64,000 bases of DNA, taken from contig NZ_JADHDA010000001.1 of the NCBI RefSeq assembly GCF_015277735.1, positions 372,001 to 436,000 of the forward strand. Reading direction: 5' to 3'. This stretch comes from Psychrobacter sp. NG254. Its GTDB lineage: Bacteria; Pseudomonadota; Gammaproteobacteria; Pseudomonadales; Moraxellaceae. A program made the translations under genes and the position numbers. Numbering within the stretch: position 1 is the stretch's first letter; every line of letters begins with the position of its first letter. This document shows, piece after piece, positions 35,282-44,219 of this stretch. The notes beneath the pieces are model-generated. The model was not told the DNA's origin and did not search any database. It worked only from the letters and a program-made list of their open reading frames with translations.

Positions 35282-36397
35282 ATGAGCATTGAAACGACAG
35301 TGACAGGTGCATGGCAACGTAAAGCCCTTTGGTTGTGGCTATTGCTACCCATTAGCTGGTTGTACGGACTCATCACGATGCTCCGTCGTCAAGCTTATAA
35401 AATTGGGCTGTTATCAAGTTATCGTGCGCCTATTCCTATCATGGTTATTGGTAATATCAGTGTAGGCGGTAGTGGAAAAACGCCACTGATCATTGCATTG
35501 GTTGATTATTTACAAGACAAAGGCGTCAAAGTCGGGATTATCAGTCGCGGTTATGGTGGTGATACCAGTCAGATGCCAGCATTGGTCACTTTAGATAGCT
35601 CGCCCAGTGTGGTAGGCGATGAGCCCTGTTTAATCGTCAACATGACTGGTGTAGCGATGGCAGTCTGTCCCAATCGCCAGCAAGCAGTGACTACTTTATT
35701 AAATACCTATCCAGATTTACAATTAATTATTGCAGATGACGGTTTGCAGCACTATGCCTTACAACGTGATATCGAATGGATTGTCGTCGACGCCGCACGA
35801 GGTTTTGGCAATGAGCAACTACTGCCCACTGGGTTTTTACGTGAGCCGATGTCGCGGCTAAAAGGTGCAAATGTCATCTACCATGAAAAGTTAGAGACAG
35901 GCGCAAACGATAATAAAGGCAGTTTGCCTCTAGCCAATTGTTTGACTATGCATTTAATGCCTGACAAATTACAGCACCTGTGGCAACCTGAATCAACTGG
36001 TGCAAACAAAACTAATGCCAAAGTGAATAATATTGACAGGCCTGAGCTGGGTAGTCAGGTACACGCTGTCAGCGGTATTGGTTATCCGCAGCGGTTCTTC
36101 GATACCTTAGGTTCATTGGGTTTTGAAGTCATCGGGCATGCTTACCCTGACCATTATGATTTTAGCTTGACCGAGCTGTTGCAGTATCGCGATTATCCGA
36201 TCGTTATCACTAGCAAAGATGCCGTGAAAATAAGAGCATTGTTAGTAGCGTATACAAGCAAGCAGGCACTGAGTGATGAATATAAAGAGCTGGTCAGTAG
36301 ACTGTGGGTATTGCCGGTCACAGCCGTATTGTCTGATCGCTGTTATGATGATTTGTATCATCAGCTAAAGACGGTAGGAATTGATGTCGACGGCTAA
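35282..36397 (+). CDS. lpxK: tetraacyldisaccharide 4'-kinase LpxK
   Basis: 371 residues. It phosphorylates the 4' position of the lipid A disaccharide precursor on the inner membrane. An N-terminal membrane-associated helix (ALWLWLLLPISWLYGLI) precedes the Walker A GNISVGGSGKTPL (~57-68), ISRGYGG, DEPCLIV, the catalytic-type IIADDGLQHYALQRDIE and FLREP. The terminal ITSKDAVKI is also typical. The stop codon overlaps the first bases of a family 2 repeat. Confidence 0.95.
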   Translation: MSIETTVTGAWQRKALWLWLLLPISWLYGLITMLRRQAYKIGLLSSYRAPIPIMVIGNISVGGSGKTPLIIALVDYLQDKGVKVGIISRGYGGDTSQMPALVTLDSSPSVVGDEPCLIVNMTGVAMAVCPNRQQAVTTLLNTYPDLQLIIADDGLQHYALQRDIEWIVVDAARGFGNEQLLPTGFLREPMSRLKGANVIYHEKLETGANDNKGSLPLANCLTMHLMPDKLQHLWQPESTGANKTNAKVNNIDRPELGSQVHAVSGIGYPQRFFDTLGSLGFEVIGHAYPDHYDFSLTELLQYRDYPIVITSKDAVKIRALLVAYTSKQALSDEYKELVSRLWVLPVTAVLSDRCYDDLYHQLKTVGIDVDG

Positions 36398-36484
36398 GGC
36401 ATGTCATCAATTCGAAAAACAACTGTTAAATTTGCACTTATTTATCTCATTTTTATCTCCATTTTCAAAATGAGGACGCGCCCT
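36396..36484 (+). repeat. family 2 repeat, short copy (~89 bp)
   Basis: Begins AAGGCATGTCATCAATTCGA within the lpxK stop codon and ends TTTTCAAAATGAGGACGCGCCCT. Both halves match the 170-bp copy at 58401-58570, but ~85 central bases are missing. It separates lpxK and kdsB. Confidence 0.7.
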
Positions 36485-36523
36485 AATACTTGAGTTATAT
36501 AAAAATTACTATAAGGATTAATC

Positions 36524-37330
36524 ATGTCATTAGCGACCACACCTGCCAAAACTCATATTGTCATTCCTGCGCGCTTTAAAAGCACACGATTACCTGGCAA
36601 ACCCTTGCTACAGATACATGGTAAGCCGATGATACTGTGGGTGGCTGAAAAAGCACAGGCTGCAGATTTCGCTGATGACTTGTGTATCGCAACCGATGAC
36701 GAACGTATTGCTAAAGTATGTACAGAGGCGGGGTTTGATGTGGTGATGACCAGTAGCGAGCACGCTTCAGGTACAGATCGCTTGGCAGAAGTTGCCGCCA
36801 TCAAAGACTGGGCGAGTAATGATATCGTTGTCAATATGCAAGGGGATGAACCACTCGTACCGCCTTTATTATTAGAACAGGTGCAGGCACTGTTGGTGGC
36901 TGACGAAGACAGTGTGATGGCGACGCTGTGTGAGCCTATCGAGGACTATGAGACATTCGTGCGACCTTCCGTGGTAAAAGTAGTTAGTCAGCAGGCCAAT
37001 AATCGGCAGCGTGCGCTGTATTTTAGCCGAGCGCCGATTCCTTGTGACCGTGATGTTGCATTGGCAAACGAGCTGCAAACATCAGCCCCAAAAAATGCCT
37101 ATCGTCATCTAGGGTTATACGCGTATAGAGTCAGTCTGTTGGAGCAGTTTGTGCATTGGCCACAAACGTCACTAGAAATCATGGAAAGTCTAGAGCAGCT
37201 GCGTGTTTTAGAAAACGCTGAGCATATTGCTATTGCCGTTGCGGCCTGCCAATTGCCTGCAGGTGTCGACACACAAGAAGATTTGGATCGCTTAAATGCG
37301 ATGAGTTTGGCTGACTTTGATCTTAGCTAA
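36524..37330 (+). CDS. kdsB: 3-deoxy-manno-octulosonate cytidylyltransferase
   Basis: 268 residues. It activates Kdo as CMP-Kdo for LPS inner core synthesis. Motifs are [15 protein letters not shown] near the N-terminus (nucleotide binding), [33 protein letters not shown] and [12 protein letters not shown], then the HLGLYAYR block. An ATAAGGATTAATC ribosome binding site is present. It lies 126 bases after lpxK with the family 2 repeat between them. Confidence 0.96.
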   Translation: MSLATTPAKTHIVIPARFKSTRLPGKPLLQIHGKPMILWVAEKAQAADFADDLCIATDDERIAKVCTEAGFDVVMTSSEHASGTDRLAEVAAIKDWASNDIVVNMQGDEPLVPPLLLEQVQALLVADEDSVMATLCEPIEDYETFVRPSVVKVVSQQANNRQRALYFSRAPIPCDRDVALANELQTSAPKNAYRHLGLYAYRVSLLEQFVHWPQTSLEIMESLEQLRVLENAEHIAIAVAACQLPAGVDTQEDLDRLNAMSLADFDLS

Positions 37331-37426
37331 TGGGCGATATGGCTTCGCTTTAGTCAAATTTGATAGCTATCTAGTATATCGTTTTGAGCTGTGTCTTAAC
37401 CAATCCCATCTGATAGAGCCCTCACT

Positions 37427-38563
37427 ATGAATGATCTGACAGGAAGTACCCACGCACCAGAGATTTCTGATAGTGTATATTTTGCCCCGCTTTTGCCTTG
37501 GCAGCAGGGATTATGGTCACAGATGACAAAGCGAGTGTTGGCATCGCAGCAGTCGATACCCCATGCGTTACTAGCGGCTGGTATGCAAGGTATGGGTAAG
37601 CGCGCTTTTGTATGGAGATTGGTCGCGTGGCTACTGTGCCGCGAGCGTCATGCGCATCTATCTGGTGCTTGCGGTATATGTGAAAGCTGCCAATGGCTCA
37701 AATCAGGCACGCATCCAAGCTTGCAGGTATTACCTCTCATCAGCATGCCCATGCGTGCAGAAGACAGCACTACTAAAGAAAAACCAAGCAGTACCACAAA
37801 AGACAAGAAGGCTGCCAAAACAACCAGTAATACGGCTCTAAAGACAAAGGTAGATGATATTCGCGCTTTACAGCCTTTTATTTATCAAGGCGGGCAAGGC
37901 ATGCGCATCTGTGTGTTAGATCATGCAGAACAAATGACCATTGCCGCGGCCAATGCCCTACTCAAAACATTAGAAGAGCCGCAGTCGCAAGTACATTTGT
38001 TTCTGATTAGTGATAGCCCAGCTCAGCTATTACCAACCATTAAAAGCCGGGTACAGCAGTTGGCATTACAGACTATTGAGTCATCTATCGCCGCTGATTA
38101 TGTGACGCATGCGCTTGGGTCAACGATCAATCGTGAAGCAGTGGGCGATTCGGCGATCCATCAGCTTATACAGCTGAGCAATGGTGCGCCGTTAGCGGCA
38201 ATCGCTTTAGCGCAGACACCATGGTACAGCAAACGTGCACTCTGGCTGACCACGTGGCAAGCATTACGTAGTGGCAAGCGCAGCAGCATTGCAGCTAGTG
38301 ACTATTGGCAAAACCAGTTAGATATCAAGGCATTTATTCAATTGTCTGAGCTGATGCTATTGGATATACGCCGCGTTTGTCTTGGGCTAGATGAACTACA
38401 AAAAGACATGAGTCTGTCTGAAATTTTGGCTTCTTATCAACCTATAGACAGTGCTCTTGAGACGTTTGCCACTAGCTTACAGCAGACCAAAATTGCCCTA
38501 CAACAAAATGTGCAAGAAAAATTTGCCTATGATAAGCTAATGCAAGAGTTGGCTTATTTGTAG
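37427..38563 (+). CDS. holB: DNA polymerase III delta' subunit
   Basis: 378 residues. Part of the clamp loader that opens the sliding clamp. N-terminal AAA+ region: PWQQGLWSQM, PHALLAAGMQGMGKRAF (P-loop-like), a zinc module with four cysteines (LCRERHAHLSGACGICESC), then after a Lys/Thr/Ser-rich insertion (~105-135) VDDIRALQPFIYQGG, ANALLKTLEEPQSQVHLFLIS and LPTIKSRVQ. The insertion between the zinc module and VDDIR is lengthened compared with E. coli. tmk, often adjacent, is absent, while pilZ follows as in Pseudomonas. Confidence 0.92.
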   Translation: MNDLTGSTHAPEISDSVYFAPLLPWQQGLWSQMTKRVLASQQSIPHALLAAGMQGMGKRAFVWRLVAWLLCRERHAHLSGACGICESCQWLKSGTHPSLQVLPLISMPMRAEDSTTKEKPSSTTKDKKAAKTTSNTALKTKVDDIRALQPFIYQGGQGMRICVLDHAEQMTIAAANALLKTLEEPQSQVHLFLISDSPAQLLPTIKSRVQQLALQTIESSIAADYVTHALGSTINREAVGDSAIHQLIQLSNGAPLAAIALAQTPWYSKRALWLTTWQALRSGKRSSIAASDYWQNQLDIKAFIQLSELMLLDIRRVCLGLDELQKDMSLSEILASYQPIDSALETFATSLQQTKIALQQNVQEKFAYDKLMQELAYL

Positions 38564-38688
38564 AGCAGTATGCCAGAAATAAATCATGCCTAGCCACTCT
38601 TAAATGCTTTGATTTACATGGTATTAATGCCTGATAAACTCAATAACTCATAAAATATAGTAGACCCACTTAATCAAGGAAGCTGACT

Positions 38689-39036
38689 ATGGCAATGCCA
38701 GGACGTGGCGGGATTTTGACCTGTCATATTGAAAATATCGAGATGCTGTATGCCAGCTATTTGTCTTTTGTGACCAATGGCGCTCTGTTTGTGCCTTCCG
38801 ACCAACCGCAAAAACTTGGCAATGAGGTATTCATTGCAATCACACTTCCTAACTCAAGTGAACGCTTGCCTATGAATGGCAAGGTGGTTTGGATCAACTC
38901 TAAAGCGCAGGGCGGTCGACCAGCAGGTTTTGCCGTCCAAATCGGCACTGACGTTGCGGGACTCAGAATAAAGAACGAGGTTGAGCGGCTACTGGCAGGT
39001 AAAATTGATAGCTTACAATCGACTTATACGATGTAG
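38689..39036 (+). CDS. pilZ: type IV pilus assembly protein PilZ
   Basis: 115 residues, a single PilZ domain. It lacks the RxxxR c-di-GMP-binding arginines, as does the true PilZ of Pseudomonas, which acts in pilus biogenesis with FimX and PilB rather than as a c-di-GMP sensor. Visible blocks are MYASYLSFVTNGALFVPSDQPQKLG, LPMNGKVVWIN and RPAGFAVQIG. AAGGAAGC is the ribosome binding site. It follows holB by 125 bases and ends the long plus-strand series, with a terminator at 39094. Confidence 0.9.
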   Translation: MAMPGRGGILTCHIENIEMLYASYLSFVTNGALFVPSDQPQKLGNEVFIAITLPNSSERLPMNGKVVWINSKAQGGRPAGFAVQIGTDVAGLRIKNEVERLLAGKIDSLQSTYTM

Positions 39037-39093
39037 TCTGTATGACTATCGATATTTTTACCCACTGTTATAATCAAAATAAATATCGCCATA

Positions 39094-39130
39094 AAAAAGC
39101 AGCCTTATACTTGATATAAGGCTGCTTTTT
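39094..39130 (+). terminator. intrinsic terminator after pilZ
   Basis: A perfect 16-bp stem AAAAAGCAGCCTTATA / TATAAGGCTGCTTTTT with a CTTGA loop. The family 1 repeat begins 8 bases later. Confidence 0.9.
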
Positions 39131-39138
39131 AGTAGAAG

Positions 39139-39249
39139 TATAGTCAGTGAACTACTAAACCGCTACGGTGTTACCCTTCCTAGAGGTACTATATTATGTA
39201 CAATCTGCGGTCGGCTGCCTTGTAGCTGTTTTAGATTTCTTTGACTATA
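39139..39249 (+). repeat. family 1 MITE-like repeat, copy C (111 bp)
   Basis: TATAGTCAGTGAAC...TTCTTTGACTATA, with the same internal GTACAATCTGCGGTCGGCTGCCTTGTA block as copies A and B but more diverged. It lies between the pilZ terminator and the convergent ppk2 gene. Confidence 0.82.
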
Positions 39250-39278
39250 TCAACAAACTGGCGGAATGTGAAAGCGTT

Positions 39279-40358
39279 CTAATAACGCGGCGGCACATAC
39301 ATATCGTTTGGGATAGGTTCACGGTAATATTCATCATCGCGCTTTCGATTGGGCAGTTCAACCTCGTCACGAGGCACTTCTTTATAAGGGATTTGTTCGA
39401 GCAAATGGGCTATACAGTTCAGCCTAGCACGTTTTTTATTATTGCCTTCAACGACCCACCAGGGTGCTTCAGGAATATGAGTGCGCTCAAACATGGTTTC
39501 TTTGGCTTTGGTGTAATCTTCCCAGCGCCGGCGTGACTGTAAGTCCATTGGCGAGAGTTTCCACTGCTTAAGCGGATCATATATTCGGCTCATAAATCGT
39601 GCATGTTGCTCATCATCAGTGATAGAAAACCAGTATTTTACGAGGCGAATGCCAGAGCGTACGAGCATGCGCTCAAACTCTGGTACCGATTGAAAAAACT
39701 CTTCATACTGTGCGTCTGTACAGAAGCCCATCACATGCTCAACACCGCCGCGGTTATACCAACTGCGGTCAAACAATACAATCTCGCCAGCTGCTGGCAA
39801 GTGAGCGACATAACGCTGAAAATACCACTGCGTCTGCTCACGTTCCGTGGGAGCGGGTAATGCGGCAACACGGCACACTCTGGGGTTCAAACGCTGAGTG
39901 ATGCGTTTAATGGCGCCACCCTTACCAGCAGAATCACGCCCCTCAAAGATAACGACAATGCGCTCACCGCGATCAACGACCCAATCTTGTAGCTTTATGA
40001 GCTCTCGTTGTAGTCGAACCAATTCGTGGAAATATGTTCGTCTGTCTAGTTTTTCTTGTTCGCTCATCTCCCGTCCATCAAAACGAAAATCACGTGCACA
40101 GTCATCTATTTCATTCTCAAGCTCTTCATCATAGGTATCGATTAAATCTTGGTGCATTTTTCGACGTAACTCATCATCCAGAACTTCTTTTTCGATACGC
40201 TCCAAAAGAATCGATTGTTCTCGATTATATTGATCCACATGCTCTTTAGTCGCTAAAGATTCAAAGTCAGCCGTTGTACGCGGTTCTGTCATCACAAATT
40301 TCTCAGAACCAAAAATGACTTCCCTCAGCTTTTCTAATAAATATTTTGTCTTACCCAT
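39279..40358 (-). CDS. ppk2: polyphosphate kinase 2
   Basis: About 359 residues from the ATG at 40358 (MGKTKYLLEKL), preceded by AAAGG; the frame runs 27 codons further upstream without a good start. PPK2 uses polyphosphate to phosphorylate nucleotides or makes polyphosphate. Walker A is FEGRDSAGKGGAIKR (~139), followed by ALPAPTEREQTQWYFQRYVAHLP, the Walker B/lid DRSWYNRGGVEHVMGF (~197) and WKLSPMDLQSRRRWEDYTKAK. A single PPK2 domain with an N-terminal helical extension suggests class I. It is isolated from other phosphate genes; the inorganic pyrophosphatase is 23 kb away. Confidence 0.93.
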   Translation of the reverse strand: MGKTKYLLEKLREVIFGSEKFVMTEPRTTADFESLATKEHVDQYNREQSILLERIEKEVLDDELRRKMHQDLIDTYDEELENEIDDCARDFRFDGREMSEQEKLDRRTYFHELVRLQRELIKLQDWVVDRGERIVVIFEGRDSAGKGGAIKRITQRLNPRVCRVAALPAPTEREQTQWYFQRYVAHLPAAGEIVLFDRSWYNRGGVEHVMGFCTDAQYEEFFQSVPEFERMLVRSGIRLVKYWFSITDDEQHARFMSRIYDPLKQWKLSPMDLQSRRRWEDYTKAKETMFERTHIPEAPWWVVEGNNKKRARLNCIAHLLEQIPYKEVPRDEVELPNRKRDDEYYREPIPNDMYVPPRY

Positions 40359-40441
40359 AAATATTACCTTTGTTTGGCATATTGGATTTTGTAAGATGGT
40401 GCTCCCTCGTTCACTTTTATAATAACAAAATACGGGCAATA

Positions 40442-40476
40442 AAAAATGCCCTTTAAGTTAATTAAAGGGCATTTTT
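40442..40476 (-). terminator. intrinsic terminator of thiolase gene
   Basis: A 15-bp stem AAAAATGCCCTTTAA / TTAAAGGGCATTTTT with a GTTAA loop. It is 67 bases downstream of the minus-strand thiolase stop and upstream of ppk2. Confidence 0.88.
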
Positions 40477-40542
40477 ACAGACAGATGCTGATTAAAATAA
40501 TAAGTCAGGGTATCTCTCTTTTTAGACTACATACAATCCAGA

Positions 40543-42039
40543 TTATTTTTCTAGAATACAAGTCACACCTTGACCACCTGCTGCGCAGATAGAGATGAGT
40601 GCACGACCTGAACCTTTTTGATCGAGTAGTTTGGCAGCAGTGGCTAAGATACGACCACCAGTAGCAGCAAACGGATGACCTGCAGCCAATGATGAACCAT
40701 TAACGTTCAGTTTGCTACGATCGATAGATCCTAGTGGTGCCTCTAATCCTAGACGCTCTTCACAGAATTTCTCATCTTCCCATGAGGCAAGTGTTGACAA
40801 TACTTGTGAAGCAAAGGCTTCATGAATCTCATAAAAATCAAAATCTTGCAGCGTCAGACCAGCACGTTCAAGCATACGCGGTACGGCATACGCTGGTGCC
40901 ATTAGCAGGCCTTCCGTTGTGCCAGATTTACCAATGAAATCAACCGCAGCCGTTTCTTGATGCACGATATAGGCAAGCGGTTCTAGACCATGCTCTTTTG
41001 CCCACTCATCCGTACCCAATAGCACACAAGAAGCACCGTCAGTTAGCGGTGTAGAGTTGGCAGCAGTCATCGTTGGATTGGCGTTTCTTTTGCCAAATAC
41101 TGGTTTTAGCTTCGCCAGTTTTTCTAAAGTGGTGTCTGGACGCAAGTTGTTGTCGCGAGTCAGACCTTTGTACGGCGTGATCAAGTCGTCAAAGAAACCT
41201 TCGTCATAAGCGCGTGCTAGATTTTGATGACTATTGAATGCAAGCTCATCTTGGGCTTCGCGGCTGATGTTCCATTCAAGCGTCGTGATCGCTTGGTGCT
41301 CACCCATTGACAAACCAGTGCGTGGCTCGCCATTTTGCGGTGAATCAATCAAGTCTTTTGGGTTTAGACCCATCAATGCTTTTAGGCGTTGTTTGTTGTC
41401 TTTTGCGGCACCCAGTTTGATAAGTACTTTACGTAGGCCATCGCCAACTGCGATAGGCGCATCAGAGGTCGTGTCTACGCCGCCAGTGATGGCTGAATCA
41501 ATCAGACCAAGTGCAATTTTGTTTGCAGAGGCAAAAGTCGCTTGTAAGCCAGTACCACAAGCTTGTGAGATGTCATAAGTTGGCGTGTGCGGGTTCAATG
41601 CTGTGTTTAATGTTGCTTCACGAGTTAGGTTGATATCGCGGCTCAGTTTCATGACAGCGCCAGATACCACTTCACCTAGTGTCTCGCCTTGTAGGTTGTA
41701 ACGCTCAACCAAACCATCTAAAGCAGCCGTTAGCATGTCTGTGTTGCTGACGTCGGCATAAGGACCGTTTGAGCGTGCAAATGGGATACGGTTACCACCG
41801 ATGATGGCCACACGGTTTAGGCCTGATGCAGGCTTTGCTTGGCTGGCTTTTTTAGCGGTAGGCTTTTTGGCAGCAGGCGCATCTACTTTATCATCAGCTA
41901 CTTTTTTGCTAGCAGTTTCTTTAACACTATTTTCTTTAGTAGCGGTTTCTTTTTTGGTATTGTCCGCTTTGGTACTAGTCGCTTTAACAACAGTGCTTTC
42001 AACAACAGGACTGTCTGGATGATTGTTTTTATTACTCAT
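40543..42039 (-). CDS. acetyl-CoA C-acyltransferase (thiolase), FadA2-like, with lysine-rich N-terminus
   Basis: 498 residues. The thiolase fold starts only near residue 72 (GLNRVAIIGGNRIPFARSNG). Catalytic set: nucleophilic Cys in DISQACGTGLQ (~161), HEAFASQ (~405) and CAAGGQG (~485), so both acyl transfer and deacylation residues are present. NGSSLAAGHPFAATG is the CoA loop. Residues 1-72 are an unusual Lys/Ala/Thr/Val-rich low-complexity extension (AAKKPTAKKASQAKPA). It may act in beta-oxidation or acetoacetyl-CoA chemistry. It is transcribed away from a FabG4-like reductase and MaoC hydratase. Confidence 0.88.
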   Translation of the reverse strand: MSNKNNHPDSPVVESTVVKATSTKADNTKKETATKENSVKETASKKVADDKVDAPAAKKPTAKKASQAKPASGLNRVAIIGGNRIPFARSNGPYADVSNTDMLTAALDGLVERYNLQGETLGEVVSGAVMKLSRDINLTREATLNTALNPHTPTYDISQACGTGLQATFASANKIALGLIDSAITGGVDTTSDAPIAVGDGLRKVLIKLGAAKDNKQRLKALMGLNPKDLIDSPQNGEPRTGLSMGEHQAITTLEWNISREAQDELAFNSHQNLARAYDEGFFDDLITPYKGLTRDNNLRPDTTLEKLAKLKPVFGKRNANPTMTAANSTPLTDGASCVLLGTDEWAKEHGLEPLAYIVHQETAAVDFIGKSGTTEGLLMAPAYAVPRMLERAGLTLQDFDFYEIHEAFASQVLSTLASWEDEKFCEERLGLEAPLGSIDRSKLNVNGSSLAAGHPFAATGGRILATAAKLLDQKGSGRALISICAAGGQGVTCILEK

Positions 42040-42262
42040 AGTATTATCCTTAAAAAGTATATGTAGAAAAAAAAGTTAAAAGATAGGCAACTTGTCTTAA
42101 TCAATAAATATTAGCATTTATTATGTGACATAGATGCTTATCATAAGGTGTTTTTATTCAGTTAATGTATATCTTTAGCAAACGATGTGACGCTTGTATC
42201 AGGTCAATAATAAATTCATAACCATTATTCATCGCTTTGATAGACTGACTAGTAAGAAATAT

Positions 42263-42280
42263 TAGCATTGCACAATGCTA
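42263..42280. promoter_or_regulatory. operator-like inverted repeat TAGCATTG-CA-CAATGCTA
   Basis: Perfect 8-bp arms separated by 2 bases in the divergent promoter region. Size and symmetry fit binding by a TetR or other dimeric regulator. Confidence 0.5.
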
Positions 42281-42283
42281 TGT

Positions 42284-42304
42284 TTGATAATATATTGTTA
42301 TCAA
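42284..42304. promoter_or_regulatory. operator-like inverted repeat TTGATAA-N7-TTATCAA
   Basis: Perfect 7-bp arms with a 7-base spacer, 3 bases after the previous palindrome. A second regulator site or a companion half of a larger regulatory element. Confidence 0.45.
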
Positions 42305-42574
42305 TTATAGGACATGCCATAACTTATTGGTCGGATTTTAACATGTTATAGTGTCCCTTAACGTGAGAAAAAGTGGCCGTCTTGTATACTGAGTTGTTTA
42401 CAGATTGTTGTAGACATTGTCTGTTTTTGGACTTGTTTATGAGGTCAGTGTATAGTTAGGCAAGTTTTAGAGCGATTTACTAAATATCAATAATGATAAT
42501 AACGATGAGCCTATATAATACGCCCATCGCATTTTCTATTTATTATTTTAACCATTAATTATAAGGATTATATT

Positions 42575-43975
42575 ATGTCAGACCGTTATGGTGATTTTGT
42601 TCAGTCTTCTCTTGGCAAAAAAGTAGCTAAAAATCTAGGTTTACCAATGCCGACCACGCTTGATCGTTTTGAAAGCGGTGAGCGTCTGGTACGTGGTAGC
42701 GTGTTGGTTGGCCGTGCTAATGGTGATGACGCCAGCGTGAGCCAGTCTATTGCGCGCATCTTGTCAGATGTCCATGCTGAAGTATATGTGAACAGCGGCG
42801 ATGATATGACTGATGCCCTAGCGGATGCAGGCGTTGAAGCAAAAGCCAACACAGGCGGTGATGACAAGTTCAAAGTCTTATTGTTTGATGCTAGCAATAT
42901 CATCAATGCCGAACAACTAAAAGAAGTGTATGAATTCTTTCATACGGTTGCACGCCGCGTAGAGAAGTCTGGCCGTGTGATTATTGTTGGTCGTACGCCT
43001 GAGAGCATCACTGATATCGAAACGGCAATGGCTCAGCGTTCGCTTGAAGGGTTTGTAAAGTCAGTTGGCAAAGAGTTCAAGCGCGGTGTGACCGCACAGC
43101 TAGTCTATGTTGAGACTGGTGCTGAGCAAAACCTAGATTCAACATTGCGCTTTTTTACCTCAGCACGCTCAGCTTATGTTTCAGGACAGGTCATTCGCGT
43201 CAGCAAAGGCGATTCAGTTGACGTAGATTGGAATCAGCCTTTGGGCGGCAAAACCATGCTAGTAACCGGTGCTAGCCGCGGTATTGGTGAAGCCATCGCT
43301 CGCGTATTGGCGCGTGAAGGGGCGCATGTGATTTGCCTTGATGTCCCGCAGCAGCAAGCAGACCTACAAAAGGTGGCTAGTGAAATCAGTGGTTCTGTAT
43401 TGACCGTTGATATCACCAGTGCTGATGCTGGTAAAGAGGTTGCAGAAGCAGCTGAAAAACGTGGTGGCCTTGATGCTGTGATTCATAATGCTGGCGTGAC
43501 GCGTGACAAAACTTTGGCAAACATGGATGAGAAAAAGTGGGACATGGTTATCGACATCAATTTGGGCAGTATTGCCAGATTGAACCGCTATATGCTTGAT
43601 AACGACGTGCTAAAAGACAGCGCACGTATCGTATGCGTATCGTCTATCTCAGGTATTGCAGGCAACATGGGTCAAACCAACTATGCCACGTCTAAAGCAG
43701 GCGTGATCGGTTTGGTTAATGCGACTGCGAAGCAGTTAGAAGATAATGCAAAAGGCATGACCATCAACGCAGTTGCTCCAGGATTTATCGAAACGCAAAT
43801 GACAGAAGCCATTCCGTTTGCTATCCGTGAAGCGGGCCGCCGTATGAACTCAATGAGCCAAGGCGGCTTACCAGTCGATGTGGCTGAAACCATCGCATGG
43901 TTTGCATCACCTGCCTCTGGCGGCCTAAACGGCAACACAGTACGTGTTTGTGGTCAAAGCTTGCTTGGTGCATAA
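42575..43975 (+). CDS. high-molecular-weight 3-oxoacyl-ACP/CoA reductase (FabG4-like)
   Basis: 466 residues, about twice the usual FabG. An N-terminal flavodoxin-like but probably non-catalytic domain (1-220) precedes an SDR domain with the nucleotide motif TGASRGIGEAIA (~230), NAG, the catalytic Ser in CVSSISG and YATSKAG (Tyr ~370). This two-domain layout is that of mycobacterial FabG4 (Rv0242c), an NADH-dependent 3-ketoacyl-CoA reductase. It is followed by a MaoC-type hydratase 244 bases downstream and divergent from a FadA2-like thiolase, suggesting a fatty acyl-CoA elongation or degradation module. Confidence 0.88.
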   Translation: MSDRYGDFVQSSLGKKVAKNLGLPMPTTLDRFESGERLVRGSVLVGRANGDDASVSQSIARILSDVHAEVYVNSGDDMTDALADAGVEAKANTGGDDKFKVLLFDASNIINAEQLKEVYEFFHTVARRVEKSGRVIIVGRTPESITDIETAMAQRSLEGFVKSVGKEFKRGVTAQLVYVETGAEQNLDSTLRFFTSARSAYVSGQVIRVSKGDSVDVDWNQPLGGKTMLVTGASRGIGEAIARVLAREGAHVICLDVPQQQADLQKVASEISGSVLTVDITSADAGKEVAEAAEKRGGLDAVIHNAGVTRDKTLANMDEKKWDMVIDINLGSIARLNRYMLDNDVLKDSARIVCVSSISGIAGNMGQTNYATSKAGVIGLVNATAKQLEDNAKGMTINAVAPGFIETQMTEAIPFAIREAGRRMNSMSQGGLPVDVAETIAWFASPASGGLNGNTVRVCGQSLLGA

Positions 43976-44031
43976 TATCATTTAAGGTATGCTTACCAGA
44001 TAATTGCTAATGAAGAGTAACAAAGCTGCCC

Positions 44032-44056
44032 ATGGGTGGCTTTTTTATGATAAAAA
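44032..44056 (+). terminator. intrinsic terminator of fabG-like gene
   Basis: AAAGCTGCC-CATG-GGTGGCTTT stem (two G-U pairs) followed by a T run, 57 bases after the stop codon. It suggests that the MaoC gene has its own promoter. Confidence 0.75.
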
Positions 44057-44219
44057 TACAAGAATCAATAGCCAAACGGTTTTTTGCTGATAGATATACT
44101 CATGAGGTTGATGAAATTTGATGCTTATTGGATGATTTAATAGTAGGCTTTAGTCAATGACTGTAGAATGTCTCTATATACGTTAAAAAACTTGTTCAAG
44201 CCACACTTAGGATCTATTT

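Larger units (their letters stand above)
42040..42574. promoter_or_regulatory. long divergent promoter region between thiolase and fabG
   Basis: 535 bases with no gene. It contains adjacent operator-like inverted repeats at 42263-42280 and 42284-42304, and an ATAAGGATTATATT ribosome binding site just before the fabG ATG. Several TATAAT-like boxes occur on both strands; I cannot place promoters precisely. Confidence 0.6.
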
